The position numbers and the translations under genes were made by a program. Below, in pieces: positions 47,637-57,860 of a DNA stretch of 64,000 nucleotides; the first letter of the stretch is position 1; every line of letters starts with the position of its first letter. Under the pieces are notes generated by a model, which saw nothing but the letters and a program-made list of their open reading frames with translations, was not told the DNA's origin and did no database searches. Location of the stretch: positions 1 to 64,000 of the forward strand of contig NZ_JAKIKP010000008.1 of the NCBI RefSeq assembly GCF_023284065.1, written 5' to 3'. The stretch is from Shewanella gaetbuli. GTDB taxonomy: Bacteria; Pseudomonadota; Gammaproteobacteria; Enterobacterales; Shewanellaceae.

Positions 47637-47960
47637 ATGCCACATCTACAAAGCCAATCACTGTTGATAAAACTACAGCAACAATTGCAAGCTGCTGACC
47701 TATGGTCAGATACGCCGCCGAGCCCAAAAGCTATGGCTAGCAATGCCCCTTTTGCTTGCGATAGCATGCCTTTTGAACACTGGTTGCAGTTTATATTTAT
47801 TCCTAAAATGACCCAGTTAATTGAGCACAAACAACCGCTGCCCACAAATATGGCTATTGCACCAATGGGGCATCATGTTTGGCAGTCTATGCCTGACAAA
47901 AAGCCACTAATCATGTTGCTTGATGAATTTGATCATCTCCTTTCAACCTCAAAACAATAA
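47637..47960 (+). CDS. yqcC: YqcC family protein
   Basis: This 107-residue protein has the YqcC/DUF446 features. They are an N-terminal helix ending LQAADLW, then PFACDSMPFEHWLQFIFIPKM and a short C-terminal helix. The function is unknown. In E. coli yqcC, truC and yqcA form a group, and the same order is kept here with a 14-nt gap to truC. Confidence 0.9.
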   Translation: MPHLQSQSLLIKLQQQLQAADLWSDTPPSPKAMASNAPFACDSMPFEHWLQFIFIPKMTQLIEHKQPLPTNMAIAPMGHHVWQSMPDKKPLIMLLDEFDHLLSTSKQ

Positions 47961-47974
47961 GTGTTTGTATTCAT

Positions 47975-48796
47975 ATGACTGACATTGACACACCCCAGAC
48001 TAAGCCATCGCTTGTTGAAGATGAATTAGCGCAACAAGAGCAGCCACCCAAGTTAGAAGTATTATTTGAAGATGAACATTTAGTGGCAATTCATAAACCC
48101 GCTGGGTTATTAGTTCATCGCAGCTATTTAGCGAGAAAAGAACGTTTTTTTGCGATGCAATTAACCCGAGATTTAGTGGGTAGCCATGTCTTTCCTGTTC
48201 ACCGTCTTGATCGTCCCACTTCTGGAGTGTTGTTATTTGCAAAAAATAGTGAATGTGCTCGACTGTTGTGTGAACAGTTTGAGCAACACACAGTAACAAA
48301 GCAATATTTAGCATTAGTGAGGGGCAATATGCATGAATCTGCCGAACTAGATTATGCATTAAAAGTGGAGTTAGATGATGTGGCTGATAAGTTTGCCACC
48401 GCAGATAAAGCGGTATATCAAGATGCGGTGACTCAGTATGCCCCATTATTGAACAGCGAAATCCCTTATAGTTCTGGACGTTATCCAACTAGCCGATTTT
48501 GTTTAATAAAGTTGACCCCTAAAACCGGTCGCAAGCATCAACTGCGTCGCCATATGGCTCACTTACGTCATCCCATTATTGGTGATACTACCCATGGTGA
48601 TGGTAAGCAAAATAAATTTGCTCGAGAACACTTTCAAGTAAATAGACTATGGTTAATAGCAAAAAGCTTGCAGTTTACCCATCCAGTGACGCAAGAGCCT
48701 ATGCATATTGAAACGGAATTAGAGCCAGAGTGGTTAGATGTTTTTGATAAGCTAGGTTGGGATAAATTAGCACAAGATGAAGGTTATTTGATTTAA
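47975..48796 (+). CDS. truC: tRNA pseudouridine(65) synthase
   Basis: TruC modifies U65 in tRNA-Ile and tRNA-Asp. The 273-residue RluA-type synthase has LEVLFEDEHLVAIHKPAGLLVH and the catalytic HRLDRPTSGVLLFAK, whose Asp is the nucleophile. KLTPKTGRKHQLRRHMAHL follows. There is no S4 domain, as expected for TruC. The context between yqcC and yqcA confirms the assignment. Confidence 0.95.
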   Translation: MTDIDTPQTKPSLVEDELAQQEQPPKLEVLFEDEHLVAIHKPAGLLVHRSYLARKERFFAMQLTRDLVGSHVFPVHRLDRPTSGVLLFAKNSECARLLCEQFEQHTVTKQYLALVRGNMHESAELDYALKVELDDVADKFATADKAVYQDAVTQYAPLLNSEIPYSSGRYPTSRFCLIKLTPKTGRKHQLRRHMAHLRHPIIGDTTHGDGKQNKFAREHFQVNRLWLIAKSLQFTHPVTQEPMHIETELEPEWLDVFDKLGWDKLAQDEGYLI

Positions 48797-48902
48797 GGTT
48801 ATGGGGCTAATTAAACCATTACTTTAAGACTTGCAATAAAGTCAATTTTTACAGTATGTTGAGTTAAATCGTTTTCATATTAATTATTTAAAGGACTATG
48901 TA

Positions 48903-49358
48903 GTGGCAGAAGTCAGCATTGTATTTGGAACTGTTTATGGTGGCGCACAATTTACCGCTGAAACCTTAGCAAAAAAATTACAGGAAAAAGGACATCACAT
49001 TAGTTTAAAGCAAACCGCTGAGTTGCAGGATTATGTACCTAGCGAGAGTGAATATCTTATTATTGTGTGTTCAACCACTGGGCAGGGGGATTTGCCTGAC
49101 GATATTTTTCCTTGGTTTGCCAAACTCAAGTCACAGGCGCCTTATTTACCTAAATTACAATACAGTATTGTGGCCTTAGGTGACTCCAGTTACGAAACAT
49201 TTTGTGCTGCGGGTAAGCAGTTTGATGAGTTGCTTTCTGAGCTTGGTGCCAAAGCATTAACACCTTTATTAGAAATTGATGCCAGTGAAACAATGGAGCC
49301 TGAAGTTGAAGTTGTGACATGGATACCGACTTGGCTAGACGCAATTAACAAGGACTAA
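48903..49358 (+). CDS. yqcA: Flavodoxin YqcA
   Basis: This 151-residue flavodoxin carries the FMN phosphate loop GTVYGGAQFTA near the N-terminus. The two flavin loops are STTGQGDLPDDIFPWF and ALGDSSYETFCAAGKQFDE. It resembles MioC as well, but the truC neighbourhood favours YqcA. It probably starts at GTG 48903, since no better start is seen. The electron partner is unknown. Confidence 0.9.
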   Translation: MAEVSIVFGTVYGGAQFTAETLAKKLQEKGHHISLKQTAELQDYVPSESEYLIIVCSTTGQGDLPDDIFPWFAKLKSQAPYLPKLQYSIVALGDSSYETFCAAGKQFDELLSELGAKALTPLLEIDASETMEPEVEVVTWIPTWLDAINKD

Positions 49359-49389
49359 TAATATTTCAAAACGAGCTTCTGCAATCATT

Positions 49390-50838
49390 TTGTTGTCTAA
49401 AAATGTGATTGGTGAACACTGGTTTAAATTTGCACAACGTTTAAGCCAGTCGTTATTGATTCCAATCGCTATTTTGCCTGCAGCGGGGGTTATGCTGGGG
49501 GTTAGTCACAGTGCTTTGCCATTTATGCCTGAAGCACTAAATGTCACTTTTTCTTCTGTTGGTCATTTAATTTTTACTATGATGCCGCTGCTCTTTGCTG
49601 TGGCAATTGCGATTGGGTTTTGTCGTGATCAAGGTCTGGCCGCTTTTTCAGCGGTATTAGGTTATGGCGTGTTTATTTCCACAATGGGGGCTATCAGTAC
49701 ACTTTACTTACTCCCCTCTCGACCGATATGGGGAATTGATACCATCGACACGGGTATTGCCGGCGGAATGGCTGTTGGTGCGTTAACCTGTATTGCGGTT
49801 TCACTTAGTGAAAAAGTAAAGCTACCCGCTTTATTATCGTTTTTTGAAGGGCGACGAAGTGCACCATTAATTCTGTTGCCTTTAAGCATGATGCTTGCTG
49901 GCATCTTAGCCTTCATTTGGCCTCCTTTAGCTCAACACATCGAGCAGTTATCAAGCTGGGCGGTATATCAAGATCCTGCCATTGCATTTGGCGTTTATGG
50001 ATTTGTAGAGCGGCTGCTTATTCCACTAGGTTTACACCATATTTGGAATGCGCCTTTTTATTTAGAGTTTGGCCATTTTTGGGATGATGGCCAATTGATT
50101 CGAGGTGAAGTGGCCCGTTATTTGGCTGGAGATGGATTAGCTGGCAATCTTGCGGGAGGGTATTTAATTAAAATGTGGGGGCTACCTGCAGCGGCCATCG
50201 CCATATGGCGTAGTGCAGATTTTAAAGAGCAAAACCGTGTGGCTGGTATTATGTTATCTGCTGGGGCGGCGAGCTGGTTAACAGGTGTGACAGAACCCAT
50301 TGAGTTTGCATTTATGTTTGTTGCACCTTTGTTGTTTTTGGTTCATGCACTGTTGTCAGGTATTGCGTACAGTGTCTGTATATTACTTGATATACACCAC
50401 AGCATCGTGTTTTCCCATGGTTTATTAGATTTTAGCTTGTTGTTTTCCCAATCAAAAAATACTGCTTGGTTTTTGCTATTAGGTCCTATTACTAGCGTAA
50501 TTTACTATGTGCTTTTTCGAATTACCATTATCAGTTTTAATCTCAAAACCCCTGGTCGACTATTATCAACAAACACGTTTCCAAAGCAGAAAGAGAGTCT
50601 TAGAGGTATGATTGCCGGTTTAGGTGGGCAGGATAATATTGTAGAACTGTCAGCCTGCTTAACCCGATTAAGGGTGAGTGTAAAAGATGCGGCGATTATT
50701 GATAAGAATCGCTTACAAGACCTAGGGGCAAAAGGGGTTGTTATTGTAGGTAAAGGGGTTCAAGTGGTCTATGGAACCAAAGCTGAAACCTTGCGTAAAC
50801 TGCTGCAAAAATACCTAGATTCACGCCAATTAAGCTGA
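49390..50838 (+). CDS. ptsG: PTS glucose-type EIICB component (PtsG-like)
   Basis: This 482-residue inner membrane sugar permease and phosphotransferase has about ten hydrophobic segments. The EIIC motif GVTEPIEFAFMF is followed by FSHGLLDF, as in PtsG rather than NagE. A C-terminal EIIB domain carries the phosphorylated Cys423 in LSACLTRLRVS. No EIIA domain is fused, so it would need EIIA-Glc from elsewhere. The start is a TTG with no clear ribosome binding site and remains uncertain. Glucose-type PTS genes are not common in Shewanella; the substrate is inferred from similarity. Confidence 0.82.
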   Translation: MLSKNVIGEHWFKFAQRLSQSLLIPIAILPAAGVMLGVSHSALPFMPEALNVTFSSVGHLIFTMMPLLFAVAIAIGFCRDQGLAAFSAVLGYGVFISTMGAISTLYLLPSRPIWGIDTIDTGIAGGMAVGALTCIAVSLSEKVKLPALLSFFEGRRSAPLILLPLSMMLAGILAFIWPPLAQHIEQLSSWAVYQDPAIAFGVYGFVERLLIPLGLHHIWNAPFYLEFGHFWDDGQLIRGEVARYLAGDGLAGNLAGGYLIKMWGLPAAAIAIWRSADFKEQNRVAGIMLSAGAASWLTGVTEPIEFAFMFVAPLLFLVHALLSGIAYSVCILLDIHHSIVFSHGLLDFSLLFSQSKNTAWFLLLGPITSVIYYVLFRITIISFNLKTPGRLLSTNTFPKQKESLRGMIAGLGGQDNIVELSACLTRLRVSVKDAAIIDKNRLQDLGAKGVVIVGKGVQVVYGTKAETLRKLLQKYLDSRQLS

Positions 50839-50977
50839 TTATGCAATTTTTGCGGCCCAAAATTTATAATTCTATAAAGTCGTAACCATATTGGTTGAAA
50901 TTTGTTACCTTTTTGACTGAAAACCACCCATTTAAAGATAATTAATGGCAGACTCATTAAAAACATAAAGTAGGAAA

Positions 50978-51862
50978 ATGATGTCTATGTCATATAAAAG
51001 CATGAGTGGTATATCTGTAAGTACGGATGTTACGCGAAAAATATTAATCATTGATTGTGCTGATGCACAAGGTTTAATTGCTAAAATTACCGGCGTTTGT
51101 TTTGCTCATCAACTGAATATTGTCAACAATAAAGAGTTTGTTGATCACGCACAGGGTCGCTTTTTTATGCGAACGGTTCTCGAGGGAGACATTAATGAAG
51201 CTGAGTTTTTAAAAGCGATGGCTGAAGTGTTACCTGAACAAAATCATTTAAAACTGGTCGATGCTGGCACAAAACGTGTCGTTGTTATGGTGACCAAAGA
51301 AGCCCACTGTTTAGGAGATTTGTTAATGAAGTCTTATTACGGTGGCTTAGATGTTGAAATTGCCGCAGTGGTGGGTAATTACGATATTCTGCGCTCTTTG
51401 GTCGAAAAGTTTGATATTCCATTTCATTTTGTCAGTCATGAAGGGCTTAATCGTGAAGATCATGAAAAAGCCATGCTAGAGGTGATAAAACCCTATGATG
51501 CTGATTATGTCGTTTTAGCAAAATACATGCGGGTACTTACTCCTGAATTTGTCGCACAATTTCCAAACCGAATAATCAATATTCATCATTCATTTTTACC
51601 GGCATTTATTGGCGCGTCTCCCTACAAGCAAGCTTGGGACAGAGGGGTTAAAATTATTGGGGCAACTGCGCATTTTGTAAATAACTGTTTAGATGAGGGC
51701 CCGATTATTAAACAAGATGTGATTTCAGTTGATCATAGTTATAGTGCTGAGGATCTGGCACATCAAGGACGTGATGTTGAAAAAAGTGTCTTAAGTAAAG
51801 CGTTACAACTTGTGCTCAACGAACAAGTTGTGGTTTATGGAAATAAAACCGTCGTATTTTAA
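50978..51862 (+). CDS. purU: Formyltetrahydrofolate deformylase
   Basis: PurU hydrolyses 10-formyl-THF to formate and THF, balancing one-carbon pools. The 294-residue product has an N-terminal ACT domain (LIIDCADAQGLIAKITGVCF). A formyltransferase-fold domain follows, with INIHHSFLPAF, the ATAHFV His and the DEGPIIKQDV Asp. The first ATG at 50978 gives a slightly longer N-terminus than E. coli PurU (280); later in-frame Met codons at residues 2, 4 and 9 are alternatives. Confidence 0.95.
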   Translation: MMSMSYKSMSGISVSTDVTRKILIIDCADAQGLIAKITGVCFAHQLNIVNNKEFVDHAQGRFFMRTVLEGDINEAEFLKAMAEVLPEQNHLKLVDAGTKRVVVMVTKEAHCLGDLLMKSYYGGLDVEIAAVVGNYDILRSLVEKFDIPFHFVSHEGLNREDHEKAMLEVIKPYDADYVVLAKYMRVLTPEFVAQFPNRIINIHHSFLPAFIGASPYKQAWDRGVKIIGATAHFVNNCLDEGPIIKQDVISVDHSYSAEDLAHQGRDVEKSVLSKALQLVLNEQVVVYGNKTVVF

Positions 51863-51889
51863 TACCTGCCCTTTTTAAAGTCATACCAC

Positions 51890-51915
51890 AAGCCAGTCTT
51901 TTGACTGGCTTTTTG
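51890..51915 (+). terminator. Terminator downstream of purU
   Basis: AAGCCAGTC-TTTT-GACTGGCTTTTT is a 9-bp stem followed by T residues. Confidence 0.92.
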
Positions 51916-52052
51916 CTCATTTCAAAAAATATTTGTCTCAATATTAATTAAAATTCTATAGATAAACTAATATTCAATTACATAGTGTAATTTCAGGGGA
52001 TGATGAACAATGCATCAGAAACAAACGTTTTTTTAAAGCATGGAGAAAAACA

Positions 52053-52331
52053 TTGGCATTTTGGCGCAACCCATTTCTTGATACTGCAGCTGAACGAGCT
52101 GCTGATAGGAGTTTGTTAAATAAACGAGCGCATCAAATTATGGATCATAACCTCAGGCTCATCATGGAAAACACCATTCTAAAAGATGCTAAAAAGATGA
52201 TGGAGAAGTTAAAAACCGATTACTTGTTAGTGGAGAATATTGATAATCATATTGTGGGTGTGTTGACATGGAAAATATTAGCTAATGCACTCATGAATGA
52301 GCTAGATGACGAGCGTTCGATGCATAGCTAA
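52053..52331 (+). CDS. Conserved-looking small protein of unknown function
   Basis: This 92-residue, mostly helical and charged protein has no signal or membrane segment. The start is a TTG with GGAG seven nt upstream; the nearby ATG is in another frame. Segments include RAHQIMDHNLRLIMENTILKD, VENIDNHIVGVLTWKILANAL and an acidic C-terminus. A bidirectional terminator follows. I do not recognise the family. Confidence 0.65.
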   Translation: MAFWRNPFLDTAAERAADRSLLNKRAHQIMDHNLRLIMENTILKDAKKMMEKLKTDYLLVENIDNHIVGVLTWKILANALMNELDDERSMHS

Positions 52332-52351
52332 CCATTAAGAGACAGTTAAAT

Positions 52352-52375
52352 AAAAAGGCTCAATTGAGCCTTTTT
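52352..52375. terminator. Bidirectional terminator between the small gene and dapD
   Basis: AAAAAGGCTCAATTGAGCCTTTTT is a perfect palindrome flanked by A and T runs. It serves both convergent transcripts. Confidence 0.9.
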
Positions 52376-52413
52376 CATTCACAAACGCTGCATCAGAGGT
52401 GTTTAGCTGTAGA

Positions 52414-53238
52414 TTAATCTACGATGCGTAATAACTCGTTGATACCCACTTTTCCACGGGTTTTAGCGTCTACTTTTTTGACAATAATTGCAGCATAAAG
52501 GCTGTAAGTTCCGCATTTAGATGGCAAATTACCTGAAACGACGACAGAGCCGGCTGGAACACGGCCGTAATGAACTTCACCGGTTTCACGATCAAAAATA
52601 CGGGTACTTTGACCAATATAAACGCCCATTGAAATGACGCTGCCTTCTTCAACAACAACACCTTCAACAATTTCACTGCGGGCGCCAATAAAACAGTTAT
52701 CTTCAATAATGGTTGGGCCAGCTTGTAATGGCTCAAGTACGCCACCAATACCAACACCACCTGATAAATGAACATTTTTACCAATTTGAGCACAAGAGCC
52801 AACAGTCGCCCATGTGTCAACCATTGAGCCTTCGTCAACATAGGCACCTAAGTTAACGTAAGAAGGCATTAATACGGTATTTTTACCAATAAAAGAGCCT
52901 TTACGAACCGTTGCTGGTGGTACCACACGAATGGCTTCTTCTTTAAAGCGTGCTTCATCGTAATCCGCAAACTTTTGTGGCACTTTGTCAAAGTACTTAG
53001 TATCACCACCGTCGATTACGCCATTATCGAAAATACGGAATGACAACAGTACGGCCTTTTTCAGCCATTGGTGAACATGCCACTCGCCATCGATTTTTTC
53101 AGCTACACGTGCTTGACCTTTATCAAGCATGCTAATCACTGTTTCTACGTCAGCACGAATACTTGGCTCTACTGTGCTAGGGGTGATTGTTTGACGTGCT
53201 TCAAATGCCGCCTCGATTCGTTGGCGTAATGCCTCCAT
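52414..53238 (-). CDS. dapD: Tetrahydrodipicolinate N-succinyltransferase
   Basis: DapD transfers succinyl from succinyl-CoA in lysine and diaminopimelate synthesis. The 274-residue product has the left-handed beta-helix hexapeptide region ([32 protein letters not shown] and [20 protein letters not shown]). Length and ends match E. coli DapD. It follows glnD by 29 nt, the usual map-glnD-dapD order. Confidence 0.97.
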   Translation of the reverse strand: MEALRQRIEAAFEARQTITPSTVEPSIRADVETVISMLDKGQARVAEKIDGEWHVHQWLKKAVLLSFRIFDNGVIDGGDTKYFDKVPQKFADYDEARFKEEAIRVVPPATVRKGSFIGKNTVLMPSYVNLGAYVDEGSMVDTWATVGSCAQIGKNVHLSGGVGIGGVLEPLQAGPTIIEDNCFIGARSEIVEGVVVEEGSVISMGVYIGQSTRIFDRETGEVHYGRVPAGSVVVSGNLPSKCGTYSLYAAIIVKKVDAKTRGKVGINELLRIVD

Positions 53239-53267
53239 GGAACTCTCCCAATGTAATAGATAAAAAT

Positions 53268-55841
53268 TTAACTTGATTGTGTTAATGCAATATTTAATGC
53301 ATTGGCTAAATGCTGCTTTTGAGCTTCATTTAGCGCTAAACCATCGTGCGTTTGTAATATAAAAAAATCTTCCGCACGTTCACCAATAGTGGTGATTTTT
53401 GCTGCTAGCAGGGTTATTTCGCACCGATAGAAAATATCGCCTACTTTAGCCAAAAGGCCAGGCGTGTCCAGTGCGATTAACTCCATCATACTTGTCCCTT
53501 GCCTAATACTTGGCAAAAAGCTTACCTGAGTCGGCACATTAAATGGCTTCATAATTCGGGCAAGTTTTCTAAATTTAGGCAACTTAGGGTTTTCTGTCGC
53601 TAATGCTTTTTCTATGGCCTTTCGTACACTCTGAATTCGAGATAATTGTACGATTGGTTCGCCATCTTGTTCTAAAATTACGAAAGTGTCTAGTGCATAA
53701 TTATCAATAGAGGTCATGATATTAGCATCATGTACATTGATATTCTTGTTGTCTAACACCGTCATAACAGTTGCAAACAATTTTGGTCTATCTTGGCTAT
53801 AAATAAATAACTCGGTGCCGCCACGAGTGGTGTGTTTTGATATTAATACTAGTGGCTCATTGCTGTTATGTTTGATAATCGCTTCGCTATGCCAAGCCAC
53901 TTGATTGGGTTGATGGCGTAAAAAATACTCAGGTTTGAAGCGCGCCCATAATGCCTGCATATCTTTGGGCTTAATGCCGCGACGAATTAATTCTTTTTGC
54001 GCTTTTGCTTGTATTTCTTCAACGCGGGCTTGCTCATCAACGGGCTTTTCCTTGCCTCTAGCCAGCACTCTTTGAGTTGAAAAGTACAGGTCGCGTAGTA
54101 ATGAGCCTTTCCAGTTATTCCAGGTTTTCTCATTAGTGGCACATATATCAGCCACGGTTAAACAGTATAAATAGCTTAAATGTACTGTGTCATGAACTTT
54201 ATCGGCAAAGGTGGCGACCACTTCAGGATCCGAAATATCGCGGCGTTGAGCGGTGACAGACATGACTAAATGGTTTTCTACTAACCAAGCCACCAATCTG
54301 CCGTCATGGTCATTTAAGCCGTGCAATTTACAAAATTCGATAGCATCGGTTGCCCCTAATTTACTGTGGTCACCGCCGCGACCTTTAGCAATGTCATGGA
54401 AAATGGCTCCCAATACTAATAAGCCTTTTTTAGGTAATTGGTTTATTAATACTGCACCTAATGGGAATTCATCTTTCTGTTCTGCTTGAGAAAAGCGCTC
54501 GATATTTAACAATAACCTATGGGTGTGTTCATCAACGGTATAAGCATGGAAAAGGTCAAACTGCATTTGGCCTTCAATTTTCCGCCAAGCGGGCAGGTAA
54601 GACGATAGAATGCCGTGTTTGTGCATCATCGAAAAAGCCACAATGCCTCTAGGATGTTTTAGTATTTCTAAAAAGACTTTTCTACAAGCTGGGTTGTCTT
54701 GTAACGGGCCTTTTAAACTCCGACGTGCTTTACGCAGCAACCTGAGAGTGGGTGCATAAATATTCTGAATATTTGAATTTTTTATTGCGTGTAAAAACAG
54801 TCGTAATATTTCTTCTGGTTGCGAAGAAAATAAATTGTCGTCTAATACTTCAATATAATGACCACGGCGTTGATAATGCTCATTGATTGGTTGTATCGCT
54901 AAGGCTTTAATATGGCCAAGTGTTGCCCGTTTAAATAGTTGTAATAGCATTTGATTCAACTCCATTACTCGCCTCACGGTGCGATAATAGCGTTTCATCA
55001 TTTGCTCAACAGCGAGTTGGGTAGCGTCTTCATAACCTAACAGACTGGCAACTTGTCTTTGTAAGTCAAATAGTAAGCGGTTTTCATTTCGATTCGCGAT
55101 GGTGTGAAGTGCAAAACGAATTTCCCAAAGATAATTTTGGCACTCGATCAACTCTTCAAGTTCTGATGGCTCTAAAAATTCATGTTCAACTAATTCGGTT
55201 AAATTAGCGGCGTTGAAATGACGCATAGCAACCCATGCGATAGTTTGTATATCACGCAAACCACCCGGGCAGGTTTTTATGTTGGGTTCTAAGTCAAATG
55301 CACTGGCTTTTGAGTGTCGTTGAGTTTGCTCATCTTTTTTAGCGTTATAAAATTCAGCTGAAGGCCAAAAATCTTCTTGGCGAATTTGTTGATATAAATC
55401 GTCAAATAGCGCATTTTGGCCACACAAGAAGCGTGCTTCAATTAGATTAGTGGCAATGGTGATATCTGCTTGGCCTTGTATAAGCGTTTCAGAAACCGTG
55501 CGAACACTATGGCCTATTTCTAGTCCTGAATCCCATAAATAGGTGATTAAATCACTTAATCGAGCCTTTGTGGTATCGCAAACCTCGTTTTGCTGAGTCA
55601 GTATAAGCAGGTCAATATCAGAAAAGGGCAGTAATTCGCCGCGACCATATCCCCCTACGGCAACCAGTGCCATAGGGTGTTCACAAAGTTGGAATCTTTT
55701 CCAGGCTTGTTGAAGCAGATCATCGATAAATGCACTGCGTTGCTTAACAATATCAGCGATGGGATGTTTCGCTTCATATTGCTCAACTAAGCGCTGGTTA
55801 AGTTCAAGTAAAGTCGTTTTTGCTGCCAGCGCGGTATTCAT
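53268..55841 (-). CDS. glnD: Bifunctional uridylyltransferase / uridylyl-removing enzyme
   Basis: GlnD senses glutamine and modifies PII proteins. The 857-residue product has the nucleotidyltransferase motif [15 protein letters not shown] at residues 63-77. A central HD domain carries [13 protein letters not shown]. Two C-terminal ACT domains follow ([20 protein letters not shown] and [17 protein letters not shown]). All expected domains are intact. It starts 24 nt after map on the same strand. Confidence 0.97.
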   Translation of the reverse strand: MNTALAAKTTLLELNQRLVEQYEAKHPIADIVKQRSAFIDDLLQQAWKRFQLCEHPMALVAVGGYGRGELLPFSDIDLLILTQQNEVCDTTKARLSDLITYLWDSGLEIGHSVRTVSETLIQGQADITIATNLIEARFLCGQNALFDDLYQQIRQEDFWPSAEFYNAKKDEQTQRHSKASAFDLEPNIKTCPGGLRDIQTIAWVAMRHFNAANLTELVEHEFLEPSELEELIECQNYLWEIRFALHTIANRNENRLLFDLQRQVASLLGYEDATQLAVEQMMKRYYRTVRRVMELNQMLLQLFKRATLGHIKALAIQPINEHYQRRGHYIEVLDDNLFSSQPEEILRLFLHAIKNSNIQNIYAPTLRLLRKARRSLKGPLQDNPACRKVFLEILKHPRGIVAFSMMHKHGILSSYLPAWRKIEGQMQFDLFHAYTVDEHTHRLLLNIERFSQAEQKDEFPLGAVLINQLPKKGLLVLGAIFHDIAKGRGGDHSKLGATDAIEFCKLHGLNDHDGRLVAWLVENHLVMSVTAQRRDISDPEVVATFADKVHDTVHLSYLYCLTVADICATNEKTWNNWKGSLLRDLYFSTQRVLARGKEKPVDEQARVEEIQAKAQKELIRRGIKPKDMQALWARFKPEYFLRHQPNQVAWHSEAIIKHNSNEPLVLISKHTTRGGTELFIYSQDRPKLFATVMTVLDNKNINVHDANIMTSIDNYALDTFVILEQDGEPIVQLSRIQSVRKAIEKALATENPKLPKFRKLARIMKPFNVPTQVSFLPSIRQGTSMMELIALDTPGLLAKVGDIFYRCEITLLAAKITTIGERAEDFFILQTHDGLALNEAQKQHLANALNIALTQSS

Positions 55842-55865
55842 CGATGTCCTTATAAGGCTGTTTAT

Positions 55866-56663
55866 TTAAAAATTAATGACTCTTGGAAAGTCTTCTTCTT
55901 CACGTAATGTCAAAATTTCAACACCGGTTTCAGTGACGAGTAGGGTATGTTCCCACTGAGCAGAGTTTTTACCATCTGATGTCGTTACCGTCCAGTTGTC
56001 ATTTTTGTCTAACACTGTGGTATGACGACCTGCGTTAATCATCGGCTCAATAGTAAAACACATTCCAGGTTTAATGACTGTTTTATCATTGTTTTTGTAG
56101 TGTACAATTTGCGGTTCTTCATGGAAACCCGCGCCAATACCATGGCCACAATAATCCTGCACGATTGAATACTTATCAAGCCCTGATTTACTTGCTTTGA
56201 TGAATTTTTCGATACTTGTGCCAATTTCGCCTAATTTTGCACCAGGACGGACTTTTTTAATGGCAAGATACAAACTTTCTTGGGCTATACGACATAGACG
56301 TTTGTCTTTTGGGCTAACATCACCAATTAAAAACATTTTTGAGGTATCACCGTGATAACCATCTTTAATAACGGTGATATCAATATTTAAAATGTCACCA
56401 TCTTTTAATACGTAGTCCGATGGGATGCCGTGGCAAATAACATTGTTAACCGAAGTACAGATTGACTTAGGGAAACCATGGTAATTAAGTGGAGCAGAAA
56501 TAGCGCCTTGTTCTTCAGTGTACTGAGCACAAATATTGTTTAACTCATCAGTGGTTTTACCTGCGACCACATGAGGAGCAATCATTTCTAAGACTTGCGC
56601 AGCTAATTTACCTGCAGCACGCATTTTTTCAATTTCATCGGCATTTTTAATAACAATACTCAT
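55866..56663 (-). CDS. map: Methionine aminopeptidase, type I
   Basis: Map removes N-terminal Met from nascent proteins. The 265-residue product begins MSIVIKNADEIEKMRAAGKL and has HGIPSDYVLKDGDILNID. The metal ligands are in DGYHGDTS, GHGIG and the ITIEPM-like FTIEPMINAG segment, with a final QWEHTLLVTE Glu. The ATG at 56663 is chosen on homology and AGAG upstream. An earlier in-frame start would add 20 residues. It is divergent from rpsB. Confidence 0.96.
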   Translation of the reverse strand: MSIVIKNADEIEKMRAAGKLAAQVLEMIAPHVVAGKTTDELNNICAQYTEEQGAISAPLNYHGFPKSICTSVNNVICHGIPSDYVLKDGDILNIDITVIKDGYHGDTSKMFLIGDVSPKDKRLCRIAQESLYLAIKKVRPGAKLGEIGTSIEKFIKASKSGLDKYSIVQDYCGHGIGAGFHEEPQIVHYKNNDKTVIKPGMCFTIEPMINAGRHTTVLDKNDNWTVTTSDGKNSAQWEHTLLVTETGVEILTLREEEDFPRVINF

Positions 56664-56869
56664 GTAACTTCTCTTGTTTAGGCGTTCAAAAAGGGCGCGA
56701 AATAGCGTGGCAATTACAAGCAAAAATTTGTGTTTGATAGCTATTTATGGTATAAAGCGCGCCGTTATGTATAAGTTCGTGTTTTGCGACACGGTAAATC
56801 TTCAGTATGAAATAGCGCTTTTAGTGGCTGAATTATCCTGAGTTTACATCAAGTGTCAAAATTTGCGGC

Positions 56870-57013
56870 TATTATACATGGCAATTAACTTAAATACTAA
56901 ATCACACACGTATCGACACATTTTTCGGGGTGCTCTGTAGCCAATATGGTGAAAGGGTCGAAAACATGGGATGCGTGGAGGTCTAACCCCTTTACTCAAT
57001 TAAGGTATAAATA
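56870..57013 (+). promoter_or_regulatory. rpsB promoter and mRNA leader (possible S2 autoregulatory / t44-like leader)
   Basis: TATTATAC near 56870-56877 looks like a -10 element, preceded by AT-rich sequence. It leaves a leader of about 130 nt before the rpsB ATG. The leader has GC-rich stretches (TCGGGGTGCTC, GTGGAGGTCTAACCCC). In E. coli the map-rpsB gap encodes the t44 RNA, and S2 represses its own operon through the leader. Homology here is by position only. The 206 bp on the map side (56664-56869) presumably carry the map promoter. Confidence 0.45.
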
Positions 57014-57742
57014 ATGACTACTGTTTCAATGCGCGACATGCTTCAAGCTGGTGTTCACTTCGGTCACCAAACTCGTTACTGGAATCCTAAGATGAAGCCT
57101 TTCATCTTCGGTGCTCGTAATGGTGTACACATCATCAACCTTGAGCACACTGTACCAATGTTCAACGAAGCTTTAGCTTTCATTAGCAACGTTGCTTCTA
57201 AGAAAGGTAAAATCTTATTCGTAGGTACTAAGCGCGCTGCTGGCGAAGCTATCAAAGAAGCTGCAATTTCTTGTGACCAGTACTACGTTGATCACCGTTG
57301 GTTAGGTGGCATGTTAACTAACTGGAAAACTGTTCGTCAGTCAATCAAGCGTCTTAAAGAGCTAGAAAGTCAGTCTGTTGACGGTACTTTCGACAAGCTT
57401 ACTAAGAAAGAAGCTTTAATGCGTTCACGCGAATTAGACAAGTTAGAAAAGTCTTTAGGCGGAATTAAAAACATGGGCGGTTTACCAGACGTATTATTCG
57501 TTATCGGTGCTGACCATGAGCATATTGCTATTAAAGAAGCAAACAACCTAGGTATTCCAGTTGTTGCTGTTGTTGATACCAACTCTGCTCCAGACGGTGT
57601 TAACTATATCGTTCCTGGTAACGATGATGCAATGCGTGCTATCCGTTTGTACACTTCATCTGTTGCTGCTGCTGCCAACTCTGGCCGTGGTCAAGATTTA
57701 GCTGTTCAAGCTGAGCAAGACGGTTTCGTAGAAACTGTTTAA
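57014..57742 (+). CDS. rpsB: 30S ribosomal protein S2
   Basis: S2 is a 30S subunit protein. The 242-residue product begins [20 protein letters not shown] and has the conserved [37 protein letters not shown] is visible in overlapping parts. Codon use is strongly biased to highly expressed codons (CGT, GGT, GCT). rpsB-tsf-pyrH-frr follows the standard order. Confidence 0.98.
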   Translation: MTTVSMRDMLQAGVHFGHQTRYWNPKMKPFIFGARNGVHIINLEHTVPMFNEALAFISNVASKKGKILFVGTKRAAGEAIKEAAISCDQYYVDHRWLGGMLTNWKTVRQSIKRLKELESQSVDGTFDKLTKKEALMRSRELDKLEKSLGGIKNMGGLPDVLFVIGADHEHIAIKEANNLGIPVVAVVDTNSAPDGVNYIVPGNDDAMRAIRLYTSSVAAAANSGRGQDLAVQAEQDGFVETV

Positions 57743-57794
57743 TAAGGTGTGATGCCTTAGCATCTCCCTTATTTGCCAATAAAATAATTGGTGA

Positions 57795-57820
57795 ACAGGG
57801 GCCTTTTGGCCCCTGTTTTA
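57795..57820 (+). terminator. Hairpin terminator between rpsB and tsf
   Basis: ACAGGGGCC-TTTT-GGCCCCTGT followed by TTTA forms a very stable stem. It probably attenuates read-through into tsf, a known feature of rpsB-tsf operons. Confidence 0.85.
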
Positions 57821-57860
57821 TAAACGCAAAATTAGACGAATTTAAATAGAGGATTTAACA

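Noticed and set aside
48000..48488. 162-codon minus-strand ORF opposite truC
   Set aside because: truC in this interval has the full pseudouridine synthase motifs; the antisense product is rich in His and Leu and resembles nothing known.
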